DNA of 64,000 nucleotides, taken from an uncultured Clostridia bacterium (GTDB lineage Bacteria; Bacillota; Clostridia; UMGS1810). Positions 8,424 to 17,379 of this stretch are shown here, one piece after another. Positions within the stretch are counted from its first letter, which is position 1. Each line of letters starts with the position of its first letter. Below the pieces are notes generated by a model. That model saw only the letters and a program-made list of their open reading frames with translations. It searched no databases and had not been told where the DNA came from. The stretch lies in assembly GCA_934463115.1 (NCBI GenBank), contig CAKSIN010000001.1, positions 62,001 through 126,000 on the forward strand. Direction: 5' to 3'. The position numbers and the translations under genes were made by a program.

Positions 8424-9460
8424 GTATATTTAATGACAAGATTCTAATGATTACAGGTGGAACTGGTAGTTTTGGTAATGCTGTCCTCGAACGCTTTTTG
8501 AATACCGATGTAAAAGAGATCCGCATATTTTCACGTGATGAGAAGAAACAAGATGATATGCGTCACTACTATAACAATGAGAAACTGAAATTTTACATAG
8601 GTGATGTGAGAGATATAACTACGATTCGTCCCGCAATGATTGGTGTTGATTGCATTTTTCATGCTGCAGCTCTAAAACAGGTTCCATCATGCGAATTCTT
8701 TCCACTTGAAGCTGTTAAAACGAATGTTATTGGAACAGATAATGTACTGACTGTAGCAATTGAATCTGGTGTAAGCAGGGTAGTCTGTTTGTCCACAGAT
8801 AAAGCGGCATACCCTATTAACGCAATGGGAACCAGCAAGGCAATGATGGAGAAGGTGATATTTGCCAAAGCAAATACTGTAGATCCAAAAAAAACCAAAA
8901 TATGTTGTACACGCTATGGTAATGTTATGGCATCTCGCGGATCAGTTATTCCTCTTTTTATAGATAAGATAAAAGATGGATTGCCACTTACGATTACAGA
9001 TGGTAACATGACGAGGTTCATAATGAATCTCAATGAAGCGGTTGATCTTGTGCTTTATGCGTTTGAACATGGTTCTCAAGGTGATTTATTTGTTCAAAAG
9101 GCAGATGCTAGTACAATTGCCGATCTGACTAAGGCAATTAAAGAATTGTTTGATGTTCCAAATTATCCAGTTGAAACTATTGGAATAAGGCATGGGGAAA
9201 AAATGTATGAAACATTATTGACTAACGAGGAATGTGCAAGAGCGGAGGATTGCGGTCAATTTTATAGAGTAATCGCTGATAATCGTGATCTTAATTACGA
9301 AAAGTATATTTCGCAAGGCAATGTTAAGAGAAGCAAATTATCGGAGTTTAATTCAAACAATACAAAACTTCTTAATATAGAAGAAATAAAGAAAAAGCTT
9401 TTGACTTGTGAATTGGTAGTAGATGAGTTAAAAAAATGGAAATGTAGTAAAGGAGAGTAA
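8420..9460 (+). CDS. capE: UDP-GlcNAc 4,6-dehydratase/5-epimerase (CapE/FnlA/WbjB type)
   Basis: A 346-residue extended SDR. The NAD loop is TGGTGSFGNAVL (13-24). The catalytic region has STDKAA and an MGTSKAMMEK segment (a SxxK-type variant, as in this family). Near the C-terminus is RVIADNRDLNYEKY, a hallmark of CapE/FnlA proteins. In known systems it converts UDP-GlcNAc to a UDP-4-keto-L-sugar on the way to L-FucNAc, L-PneNAc or L-QuiNAc. The ATGA overlap with the gene before and zero spacing to the reductase after argue for one pathway. No adjacent UDP-HexNAc 2-epimerase is seen. Confidence 0.86.
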   Translation: MSIFNDKILMITGGTGSFGNAVLERFLNTDVKEIRIFSRDEKKQDDMRHYYNNEKLKFYIGDVRDITTIRPAMIGVDCIFHAAALKQVPSCEFFPLEAVKTNVIGTDNVLTVAIESGVSRVVCLSTDKAAYPINAMGTSKAMMEKVIFAKANTVDPKKTKICCTRYGNVMASRGSVIPLFIDKIKDGLPLTITDGNMTRFIMNLNEAVDLVLYAFEHGSQGDLFVQKADASTIADLTKAIKELFDVPNYPVETIGIRHGEKMYETLLTNEECARAEDCGQFYRVIADNRDLNYEKYISQGNVKRSKLSEFNSNNTKLLNIEEIKKKLLTCELVVDELKKWKCSKGE

Positions 9461-10315
9461 ATGAAATTTTTAATTTTTGGTTGTAATGGAATGGCAGGCC
9501 ATCTTATTAGTCTCTATCTAAAGGAACAGGGGCATGATGTGTTGGGATTTTCCAAAACAAAATCAAAGATAGTCAAGTCTGTTATCGGGGACGCAACTGA
9601 TGCTGTACTTGTTGAGGAACTTATCAGAAAGAACAGATTTGATTCTATTATTAACTGCATTGGTTTGTTAAATCAATTTGCTGAAAACAATAAAGCAGCA
9701 GCGTCGTACATTAATGCTTATTTTCCACATCAATTGGTGCAATTGACAGAAAAAACGGAAACTCAGGTGATTCATATGAGTACCGATTGTGTATTCAGTG
9801 GTAAACGTGGTCATTACACTGAATATGATTTTAGAGATGGATTAACTTTTTATGACCGTTCAAAAGCACTTGGGGAAATTGATGACGATAAAAATATTAC
9901 GTTGCGTAACTCGATTGTAGGTCCTGATATAAAACCTGAAGGAATAGGGTTGATGAATTGGTTTATGCAACAACATGGAAAAATTGAAGGTTATACAGGA
10001 GCTATATGGACAGGACAAACCACTCTCCAGCTTGCTAAAACTATGGAAGCAGCAGCAAAAGAAAAAGCACATGGAATTTATAATGCTGTTCCAGATAGTA
10101 GCATTTCCAAATGTGATCTTTTAGGTTTATTTAATAAATACCTTCGAAAGAAAAAGGTCAAAATTATACCTGTCAATAAAGTGACCGCAGACAAATCTCT
10201 TAAACGAACTCATTGGGAATTTGACTATAAGATTCCTGACTATGAAAAAATGGTTGCCGAACTTGCTGATTGGATGAAAGAACATAGCAAATTATATCCA
10301 CACTATCAGTTGTAA
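9461..10315 (+). CDS. RmlD-like sugar reductase paired with the CapE-type enzyme
   Basis: A 284-residue SDR of the dTDP-4-dehydrorhamnose reductase superfamily: N-terminal FGCNGMAGHLISLYL nucleotide-binding loop, then VIHMSTDCVFSGKRGHYTE and a YDRSKALGE active-site YxxxK. It probably reduces the 4-keto sugar made by the preceding enzyme. At 284 residues it lacks the C-terminal cupin of CapF. It follows the capE stop with no gap, after AAAGGAG. It is not the rhamnose RmlD, which is at 24845. Confidence 0.82.
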   Translation: MKFLIFGCNGMAGHLISLYLKEQGHDVLGFSKTKSKIVKSVIGDATDAVLVEELIRKNRFDSIINCIGLLNQFAENNKAAASYINAYFPHQLVQLTEKTETQVIHMSTDCVFSGKRGHYTEYDFRDGLTFYDRSKALGEIDDDKNITLRNSIVGPDIKPEGIGLMNWFMQQHGKIEGYTGAIWTGQTTLQLAKTMEAAAKEKAHGIYNAVPDSSISKCDLLGLFNKYLRKKKVKIIPVNKVTADKSLKRTHWEFDYKIPDYEKMVAELADWMKEHSKLYPHYQL

Positions 10316-10398
10316 TAATAACTAAATAATAGTTGAATTATAAAATGAGAGCAGATATAAACTGATCATTAATATAAAAAAGTAGGTGGAACGCAGAA

Positions 10399-11496
10399 AT
10401 GAAAATAGTAATTCTGAGGATAAATACAAGCGACTTTGGAAAAGTTGGTACATATAATGTTCAGGAAATCGGGTTAGCAAATGCTCTTATTAGAAAAGGA
10501 CATGATGTTGATGTACTATATCTTAATAAAAAAACAAATAAAATAATTACTGACGATAAGTATAATTATGTTTATTATTTGCCACATAAGGCCATTGGTT
10601 TACATGGAATATTTAATGTAAAAATGCTAAACAAATTTGCACCGGATAAAGTGATTTTGTTCTCTGATAATCAGTTGTGGGCGAAGAATGTTATCATGTG
10701 GTGTAAAAAAAATAATTTGCCGTGTATTCAGTATATGGGAGCTGTTTTATCAGATAACCCTGGGTGGTTGCACCAATTTTATACAAAACTTATTTTGAAA
10801 AGGAATATTAAGTCATATAGTTTTTCAATAAATGTAGCGAAGACCACAAAGGTGAAAAAAGAAATGGAAAAATTGAAAATTCCGTTTAAAAAAGTAATAA
10901 ACGTAGGATTGGATAAGGATTTGCTTCACAGTAGTGTGAGCATAGATTATAAAGTTAGGATTGATTTGGGGTATGATAAAGAAAACAAAATTCTATTGTT
11001 TATTGGAAGAATTGTAGATTATAAGAAGCCTTTATTAGCTTGCCATATATTGGAAGAACTCAGAAAAAGAGATCCATCGTTTCGTTTGATAATAATAGGA
11101 AAAGGCGCGCTTCATTCTCAACTTACAGAGTATATTGAAGAAAATAACTTAAATGATTATGTAAATTATATAGAACGTGTACCATATGAAGAAATCTATA
11201 AATATATGGTTGCTAGTGATTGTTTAATTAACCTTTCATCAATAGAAATTTTCGGCATGACAATCTTAGAGGCAATGTATTATCAATTGGCAGTTATAGC
11301 ACATACTGCACCTGGACCAAATGATATTATTGACAACAATAAAACTGGAATTTTATGCAATACTGATGAAACAAAAGTTTGGTGTGACTTAGTAACAGAA
11401 GCTATAATAAAAAAAGAAGAGTATGGCGAAAAAGCGCGTAAAGCAGTTGAAAAATTCTTTTTATGGGATTCGATTGCAGAACAATTTTTGAATTAA
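10399..11496 (+). CDS. Glycosyltransferase family 4
   Basis: A 365-residue GT-B transferase. The donor domain opens with NKILLFIGRIVDYKKP and contains EIFGMTILEAMYYQLAVIA, the Ex7E-type nucleotide-sugar binding region of GT4 retaining enzymes. It adds one sugar of the repeat unit at the cytoplasmic membrane face. ATG with AGGTGG upstream; short 83-bp gap before it. Donor and acceptor unknown. Confidence 0.87.
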   Translation: MKIVILRINTSDFGKVGTYNVQEIGLANALIRKGHDVDVLYLNKKTNKIITDDKYNYVYYLPHKAIGLHGIFNVKMLNKFAPDKVILFSDNQLWAKNVIMWCKKNNLPCIQYMGAVLSDNPGWLHQFYTKLILKRNIKSYSFSINVAKTTKVKKEMEKLKIPFKKVINVGLDKDLLHSSVSIDYKVRIDLGYDKENKILLFIGRIVDYKKPLLACHILEELRKRDPSFRLIIIGKGALHSQLTEYIEENNLNDYVNYIERVPYEEIYKYMVASDCLINLSSIEIFGMTILEAMYYQLAVIAHTAPGPNDIIDNNKTGILCNTDETKVWCDLVTEAIIKKEEYGEKARKAVEKFFLWDSIAEQFLN

Positions 11497-11515
11497 ATTT
11501 TGGAGAAGAACGGTT

Positions 11516-12412
11516 ATGAATATAAAAAAAGGGAAGTGCGGAATTGTAGTATTAAACTATAACTCACATGATTTGACAGTTGAACTTGCCAATAAATTGT
11601 GTAGCTTTTCAGCAATTGATGAAATTTGTGTTGTAGATAATGCATCGAATGATGATTTTTCAAGAGATTTTAATGAAACTAAGATAGAATATATAAAGAA
11701 TGAATTAAATCTCGGTTACAATGCAGGCAATAATGTTGGTTTGCGCTATTTGATAAATGAAAAAGGCTGTGAGTATGTAATAATAGCGAATCCAGATGTA
11801 ATTTTTGAAAACGATACTGTGGTGAAAATTAAGGAAACATTTGTAAAAGATGAGAATATTGCATTGGTATCTACTAAGCGATATGGAGCCGAAAATTCTG
11901 AAATACATCAGTATTTTGATTTTCCAACAGTGAAAGAATCATTAAGAAAATGCTTTTTTTTAACTCGTTTTGGAAAAGAAAAAATAAATAATGAAAATCA
12001 AAATTATCAGATAGATCATGCAAAAAATGGGATTCGATATGTGGATGCAGTGCCTGGTGCTTTCTTTGCATTGAAAAGCAAATTCTTGATAGAAAACAAT
12101 TTTTTATATGAGGGTATTTTTTTGTACGGCGAGGAATTGTTTACTGGCAGAGATGCTATGATATTAGGATACAAGGCAGCTATAATTAACAGTGCTACAT
12201 ATATTCATAACCATAAACGCACAAAATTATCAAATGGAAAAATGTTTTGGTATGATAGAGTATCGTTAAGAAAGTATTATAAAAAATACAAAATTATTTC
12301 CCCTCTTCAGTTGTTAGCGTTGGACTGTTCGATTGTACTTGGATCTGTTGAGTATAATGTTGCTCAGAAAATTTGGAAACTGATAAAAAAAGGAGGTGTT
12401 TCGGATGATTGA
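11516..12412 (+). CDS. Glycosyltransferase family 2 (rhamnosyltransferase-like)
   Basis: A 298-residue GT-A transferase: IVVLNYNSHD at the N-terminus, VVDNASNDD, LGYNAGNNVG, and ANPDVIF as the DxD-like metal and nucleotide site. The combination with GYNAGNN is frequent in rhamnosyltransferase-like GT2 proteins, consistent with the rml genes downstream, but the donor is inferred. SD GGAG ahead of ATG. Ends 8 nt inside the next gene. Confidence 0.85.
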   Translation: MNIKKGKCGIVVLNYNSHDLTVELANKLCSFSAIDEICVVDNASNDDFSRDFNETKIEYIKNELNLGYNAGNNVGLRYLINEKGCEYVIIANPDVIFENDTVVKIKETFVKDENIALVSTKRYGAENSEIHQYFDFPTVKESLRKCFFLTRFGKEKINNENQNYQIDHAKNGIRYVDAVPGAFFALKSKFLIENNFLYEGIFLYGEELFTGRDAMILGYKAAIINSATYIHNHKRTKLSNGKMFWYDRVSLRKYYKKYKIISPLQLLALDCSIVLGSVEYNVAQKIWKLIKKGGVSDD

Positions 12413-13526
12413 ACAAGAAGGTTACTTATATACTCTTGCGGAATTGTATAAAGACAGGTTTCTGAGGGATGGTCATGCAATTCCTGGTCATAATGGACCG
12501 CATGGGCATATTGATACTCCAGTTAGAAACACAGCACACTATTTGGTTATCTACTCATATCTATACAAGCGCACAGGCTCAAAAGAATATTTGGATATAT
12601 GTAAAAAGTTTGCGAGATATTTGTGTAAAGAACAGAAAAAAACGAAGTTTGGTGCGATAGAATGTATGTTAACAAGCAGATATGATCACTTGAATGGAGT
12701 GATAGGACAGGCTTGGGTTATTGAGGCACTCCTCTATTATTACAAATTGTTTAGGGAAGAGGAATGTCTTGAATGTGCGAAAAAAATCTTTTTGTCTCAA
12801 AAGTACAATTTCAGAAAACATGCTTTTGAGAGGGTTGAACTAGACGGAACAAATATAGGAGTTGATGTTACATATAATCATCAGGTATGGTTTTTGGCGT
12901 GCGCGACACCACTTGCCGATTATTATCCATCTTTGGGGATTGATAAAATTGCAGATGATTTTTTGATTAATGGAACTGCAAGAGATTTCAAACTGTATAT
13001 CAACGGGGATTTGTACCATGCAATTTCAATAGAATCACCGAGAATAAATAAAAAAACGATTATCAAGGCATTGGCTACACCAATACGAGGGTTATGTCCA
13101 CAAAAATTGGACTTGCACTATATCAATAAAGGATATCATATTTATGATATATATGGCTTTTGTATTCTTAGAGAAAAATATGGCAACTATCCGTTTTTTT
13201 CATCTGCCTTATATAAAAAAGCTGTATCTCACGCCAAGGATATAGATACATTTAACAGAAGAAATGGTGTTTGCAAATACATTACAAATGGATCGGACTT
13301 TAATGTATATGGATATGGATATAATTCTCCTGCGTTTGAATTGCCTTACATTTCTTTAGTGGAGGGATTTTATAGTCAGAGGCTTTGCGATGAGACTTTT
13401 CGTATTCAGAAGCAACTCATGTTTGACGAGCAAACGGGTATAATGTGTAAGAATAATGCTGATGTTGAAACGTGGAATGCCAAGACTTATGAAATAGTAA
13501 GAGCATTAGAAAAGGTACAGGTGTGA
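12405..13526 (+). CDS. Unrecognised polysaccharide-cluster protein, predicted alpha/alpha-barrel
   Basis: 373 residues from ATG 12405, which lies 8 nt after AGGAGG; a GTG at 12396 inside that site is less likely. No signal peptide, so cytoplasmic. It has regularly spaced helices and a conserved-looking N-terminal segment GHNGPHGHIDTPVRNTAHY, plus DHLNGVIGQAWVIEALLYYY, which resembles (alpha/alpha)6-barrel enzymes (epimerase/heparinase or AglQ-like). Could be a glycan-modifying enzyme such as an epimerase or lyase. Function unknown; tight overlap with GT genes on both sides ties it to the glycan pathway. Confidence 0.7.
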   Translation: MIEQEGYLYTLAELYKDRFLRDGHAIPGHNGPHGHIDTPVRNTAHYLVIYSYLYKRTGSKEYLDICKKFARYLCKEQKKTKFGAIECMLTSRYDHLNGVIGQAWVIEALLYYYKLFREEECLECAKKIFLSQKYNFRKHAFERVELDGTNIGVDVTYNHQVWFLACATPLADYYPSLGIDKIADDFLINGTARDFKLYINGDLYHAISIESPRINKKTIIKALATPIRGLCPQKLDLHYINKGYHIYDIYGFCILREKYGNYPFFSSALYKKAVSHAKDIDTFNRRNGVCKYITNGSDFNVYGYGYNSPAFELPYISLVEGFYSQRLCDETFRIQKQLMFDEQTGIMCKNNADVETWNAKTYEIVRALEKVQV

Positions 13527-14728
13527 ATATGAGCTTACATGCTAATGTATTGTGGATTTCTTTAAATGCACCGACTGTGAGATCTCCAAAGGCTGGCGGT
13601 AACACTTTTAATTATTATTTCAACTCATTTTATACGGATAATCGTTTCAAAATAAAGGTTATCGCTGCAAATGTGGATGCAAATTCAATTTATCCACTTA
13701 ATGAAGATGATCTCTTACTTTATGAAAAAAGGCATGGTATAACAGGTAAAATGGGAAGACTCTCCAGTATTGAGTCCTTATATAATCCTTGGAATAGAAA
13801 TGCAAATCTGATTTCCAATCAGTTTGAAACTTTTTGTTGCAAAGCAATACAACTATTAAAATACGATGGGTTTGTGCCTGAAGTAGTAATTCTTGAATGG
13901 ACACAGTGTGTGGTTATGGCAAAAATGATAAGAACATTGTTGCCGAAGGCTAAGATTATTGCTTCGGAGCATGATGTCACTTTTATTGGGTATAACAGAA
14001 AGCAACAATATTATAAAGGATTGAAAAAGGTTCTGTATAGCCATAAATATAAATGGGAAAAAAAGATCGAACTTAATGCTTTAAGTAATTGTGATCTGAT
14101 ATTGCCACATAATCCGGAAAACATAGATTCTTTGGCAAAGTGTGGAATCAACAGAGAAAAATGTCTTTGGTTAGTACCGTATTATGATAAGTTGATAGAT
14201 TGCAATAGGGATTCAAACAGAAGGGATATTTTATTTTATGGGGCAATGTCCAGACCAGAGAATTATCTTAGCGCCGAATGGTTTATTGCAAATGTGCTTC
14301 CTCATTTGATGAAATATAACGTTAGATTTGTGATAGCGGGAAGTAATCCATCTGATAAACTGATAAAAATGCAAAATGAGTTTGTTAAGGTAACAGGTTT
14401 TGTTGATTCTATCAAACCCTATTTTGAATCATCGGCTTGCTTTGTAGCTCCGTTGGTTCTCGGAGCTGGAATTAAGGTGAAAATACTTGAAGCTTTGTCT
14501 TCAGGGATACCTGTGCTTACCAATAATATAGGTATCGAAGGAATTCCGGCAAGAAATGGCATTGATTATTACCATTGCGAAAGTCCAACTGATTATGTGC
14601 AGATAATTAAAAAGATTTTATCTGGTGAGCAGTCTGCGCAAATCAGTGGAAAAATGTTGATTTTGGAAAATTACAATTATGAGAGATTTGCTGAAAAATA
14701 TAAGGACATGATTTTAAATGCAAATTAA
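13523..14728 (+). CDS. Glycosyltransferase family 4
   Basis: A 401-residue GT-B transferase. The C-terminal domain has DILFYGAMSRPEN, RFVIAGSNPSDK, FVAPLVLGAGIKVKILEALSSG and VLTNNIGIEGI, typical of GT4 enzymes with the GxGxKxKxLEAxxxG donor loop. Start at GTG 13523 in a GTGTGA overlap with the previous stop; ATG 13529 is an alternative. Part of the repeat-unit assembly line; sugar unknown. Confidence 0.86.
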   Translation: MNMSLHANVLWISLNAPTVRSPKAGGNTFNYYFNSFYTDNRFKIKVIAANVDANSIYPLNEDDLLLYEKRHGITGKMGRLSSIESLYNPWNRNANLISNQFETFCCKAIQLLKYDGFVPEVVILEWTQCVVMAKMIRTLLPKAKIIASEHDVTFIGYNRKQQYYKGLKKVLYSHKYKWEKKIELNALSNCDLILPHNPENIDSLAKCGINREKCLWLVPYYDKLIDCNRDSNRRDILFYGAMSRPENYLSAEWFIANVLPHLMKYNVRFVIAGSNPSDKLIKMQNEFVKVTGFVDSIKPYFESSACFVAPLVLGAGIKVKILEALSSGIPVLTNNIGIEGIPARNGIDYYHCESPTDYVQIIKKILSGEQSAQISGKMLILENYNYERFAEKYKDMILNAN

Positions 14729-14763
14729 ATATTTTGTGATGCGTGAAGGGAGTATAGCAATAA

Positions 14764-15828
14764 ATGAAGAAGGTAGGTATTTTGACTTGGCATTATGGAG
14801 CCAATTATGGAGCAAAGGCTCAAGCATACGCTCTCCAAAAAACAATACAATTTTTAGGCTTTGAGGCGCAAATAATTGATTATAGAATAAAAAATTACTA
14901 TTTAAAAAATCTTAAGATCAATTTGAAGTTGAGTTCAAAAATTAAAAAATTTAAATTTACCCCTGTAATGGATATTCAGATCGTTAGAAAATTAAATGTT
15001 TTAGAAAGATTTAATTCAAAATATAATTTGACAAACCGTATAACTAGAATAAGTGAAATTAATGATCTGGGATTGGATAGTATTGTTTTGGGAAGTGATG
15101 CAATTTTTAATATATATCATCCTTTTTTTAATGAAGTATATTACGGGGTTGGATTGAAGAATTCAAAACTGATTACATATGCTCCAAGCTGCGAAAATTT
15201 GCCTCCAGAAACGAATTTAGGGATGAGGGTAAAGGAGTCTTTGAATTCTGTACACAAGATTTCGGTGCGTGACGTTAATACTGAACTTTTAATTGAAAAT
15301 AATGTTCATAAGAGTCCTGTAATCACTCTTGATCCAACATTATTGTATGAGTTTAGCGATATAAATGCAAAAATACCAGAATTTGGATGTAAATATATTT
15401 TGCTGTATGCGTTTTCTGATTGGGCGGTTTATTCTGAACAGATTAAAGAGTACGCTAAACAACATTCTTTAAAAATTATATCCCTTGGTTATTATTACAA
15501 TTGGGTAGATTTAAATTATGTGCAGTGCTCTTTTGAAGAATGGGTTTCTGCATTCAGGTGTGCCGAATTAGTAGTTACGGATTCCTTTCATGGAACAGTT
15601 TTCTCTATAAAAAATGATAAGGAGTTTATTATTATAGGAAGAAGTGACAAAAATTCTAAGATTACAAGTTTACTGAATGATTGCAATATTCAACGTTCGT
15701 TTTATAATGGTGGAGAACCGATTGATGAATATTTAAGTAGACCGATTGATTATACTCGTGTAAAGAAAAAAATTGAAGAAAAAGTTATTGCTTCCATTGA
15801 GTATTTGAAAAATGCATTATTATATTGA
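14764..15828 (+). CDS. Polysaccharide pyruvyl transferase family protein
   Basis: A 354-residue protein starting MKKVGILTWHYGANYGAKAQAYAL, the signature of the PF04230 family that transfers pyruvate from phosphoenolpyruvate to a sugar to form a ketal. The C-terminal VVTDSFHGTVFSIK is the conserved active-site region. It would give the polymer a negative charge. Such enzymes often sit beside FrhB-like genes, and one is present (broken) at 22162. Not closely CsaB-like as far as I can tell. Confidence 0.9.
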   Translation: MKKVGILTWHYGANYGAKAQAYALQKTIQFLGFEAQIIDYRIKNYYLKNLKINLKLSSKIKKFKFTPVMDIQIVRKLNVLERFNSKYNLTNRITRISEINDLGLDSIVLGSDAIFNIYHPFFNEVYYGVGLKNSKLITYAPSCENLPPETNLGMRVKESLNSVHKISVRDVNTELLIENNVHKSPVITLDPTLLYEFSDINAKIPEFGCKYILLYAFSDWAVYSEQIKEYAKQHSLKIISLGYYYNWVDLNYVQCSFEEWVSAFRCAELVVTDSFHGTVFSIKNDKEFIIIGRSDKNSKITSLLNDCNIQRSFYNGGEPIDEYLSRPIDYTRVKKKIEEKVIASIEYLKNALLY

Positions 15829-16018
15829 CAAAAGGTATTACACATGAATACACAAACATTACTTGACAAGCTTTTGTAATATTACAGACTTATATGGAAA
15901 ATGTTGTAAATGTGATTATGTTAGATTGTTAAGAGATGAAACTGCAAGAATGTTAGTAAATTTGTGATGGTAAACTTAGTACAAAATTATTGCACAGTGT
16001 GAGGGATTTGACAAAGCA

Positions 16019-17320
16019 ATGAAAATGATTAAAGAAATTAAAATTCGAAATATCGAAATAAAAAATGCAATCATGATGTTTTCATTTTGTGTTTTTTTGT
16101 TTCCAAGTTTTTTTTCGAGCTTTTCAACATACATATATAAGAATAACGTGAATGTGTATATTGTGCAAGTTGTATCCCTGATTATTGGAATTGTTACGTC
16201 TTCCTCAAACTACAAGATCACGATTAGCCGCGGTATTTTGAACTTTCAGATTATTTGTATCATTATATTTGTTATACAGCTATTAAATAATGGAGATTTG
16301 GCGCATGGGTTGACTAATTACGTAATTCTTACAGCTATCGAACTTATATTTGTCAACTTTTTGATTGCACAAAATGAAAATGCGACAATTAATTCCTGTA
16401 AAACGGTGTATATTTTTTCTTTAGTGCATTTGTTCTCAGGATTTTATTTCTATTTTAATCCTGACAGATACGTGGAAGTAGCATACCGTTATTTCAATCT
16501 TACAAAGAGAACGGAAGAACTAATGAAAAGTGGTTTGGCTGCAGGATGGCTCTTTACGTTGACTGATCAGTTGTCGCTTTCTGGAATCTATATGTCAGTT
16601 GCGGTACTGATATTTTTTTGTACGCTTCAGAACGCACGGATAAGAAGTAGCAGAATCACAATACACAATGTGATCTTCTCCGTATTGGCATTTGCCGGTC
16701 TTGCATTGACTGGTAAGAGAGGTCCATTTGTGTTCACTATACTTTCAGTAATTATTGTTTATCTGATAAGTTATGTTGGAGATAATAGAAAATTAGTTAC
16801 ATTTAAAATTATGGCAGCACTCTTTGCATTTATGATTGGATATTTGGTCTTCATCAGAATTCCGGCGTTTCAAAACATGATATTTAGGTTAGAAAACGCC
16901 GGCGGAATAGGAGATACATCGGCAAATATACGGCATGAATATGCGAAAACTGCGATATCGTTATTCAAACAAAATCCAATTTTCGGGATTGGATGGCGCC
17001 AATTTCGTTATGTTGCTAGTAATGTAAACGGTAATGATGTACACAATACGTATCTGCAGCTGTTAGCTGAAACCGGTATGTTTGGATTCATAGTTTTCAT
17101 ATATTTTTTTGCAATGAACTATGTCAGAGCAATCAAGTTGATAAACAACAAATTGAGGACGATGAATATACAAACATATTCACCTATTTATTTTTCGCTT
17201 GGCTATCAGACATTTTTCATTTTGTATTGTTTTACTGGCAATCCCTTGTATGATATTCAATTAAGAACGTTGTATTTTGTATGTTGCGGAATTACACAGT
17301 ATTATGAATTGCAATATTAG
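16019..17320 (+). CDS. wzy: O-antigen polymerase/ligase-like membrane protein (Wzy)
   Basis: A 433-residue hydrophobic protein with about 10-12 membrane segments and a long exported loop around 255-340. The segment NPIFGIGWRQF followed by VHNTYLQLLAETGMFGF is the Wzy_C/O-antigen ligase signature. It polymerises lipid-linked repeat units on the outer membrane face. GAGGG lies 13 nt before the ATG, a rather wide gap. The 190 bp upstream (15829-16018) is AT-rich with no feature I can recognise. Confidence 0.85.
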   Translation: MKMIKEIKIRNIEIKNAIMMFSFCVFLFPSFFSSFSTYIYKNNVNVYIVQVVSLIIGIVTSSSNYKITISRGILNFQIICIIIFVIQLLNNGDLAHGLTNYVILTAIELIFVNFLIAQNENATINSCKTVYIFSLVHLFSGFYFYFNPDRYVEVAYRYFNLTKRTEELMKSGLAAGWLFTLTDQLSLSGIYMSVAVLIFFCTLQNARIRSSRITIHNVIFSVLAFAGLALTGKRGPFVFTILSVIIVYLISYVGDNRKLVTFKIMAALFAFMIGYLVFIRIPAFQNMIFRLENAGGIGDTSANIRHEYAKTAISLFKQNPIFGIGWRQFRYVASNVNGNDVHNTYLQLLAETGMFGFIVFIYFFAMNYVRAIKLINNKLRTMNIQTYSPIYFSLGYQTFFILYCFTGNPLYDIQLRTLYFVCCGITQYYELQY

Positions 17321-17379
17321 TACTAGTAGAGAAATTTCTTGATGAAATTATAAAAAATTATATTTGGGTGGTAAGACAA

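Noticed and set aside
15829..16018. Small gene between the pyruvyl transferase and polymerase genes
   Set aside because: Only very short AT-rich frames without a ribosome site or recognisable motif.
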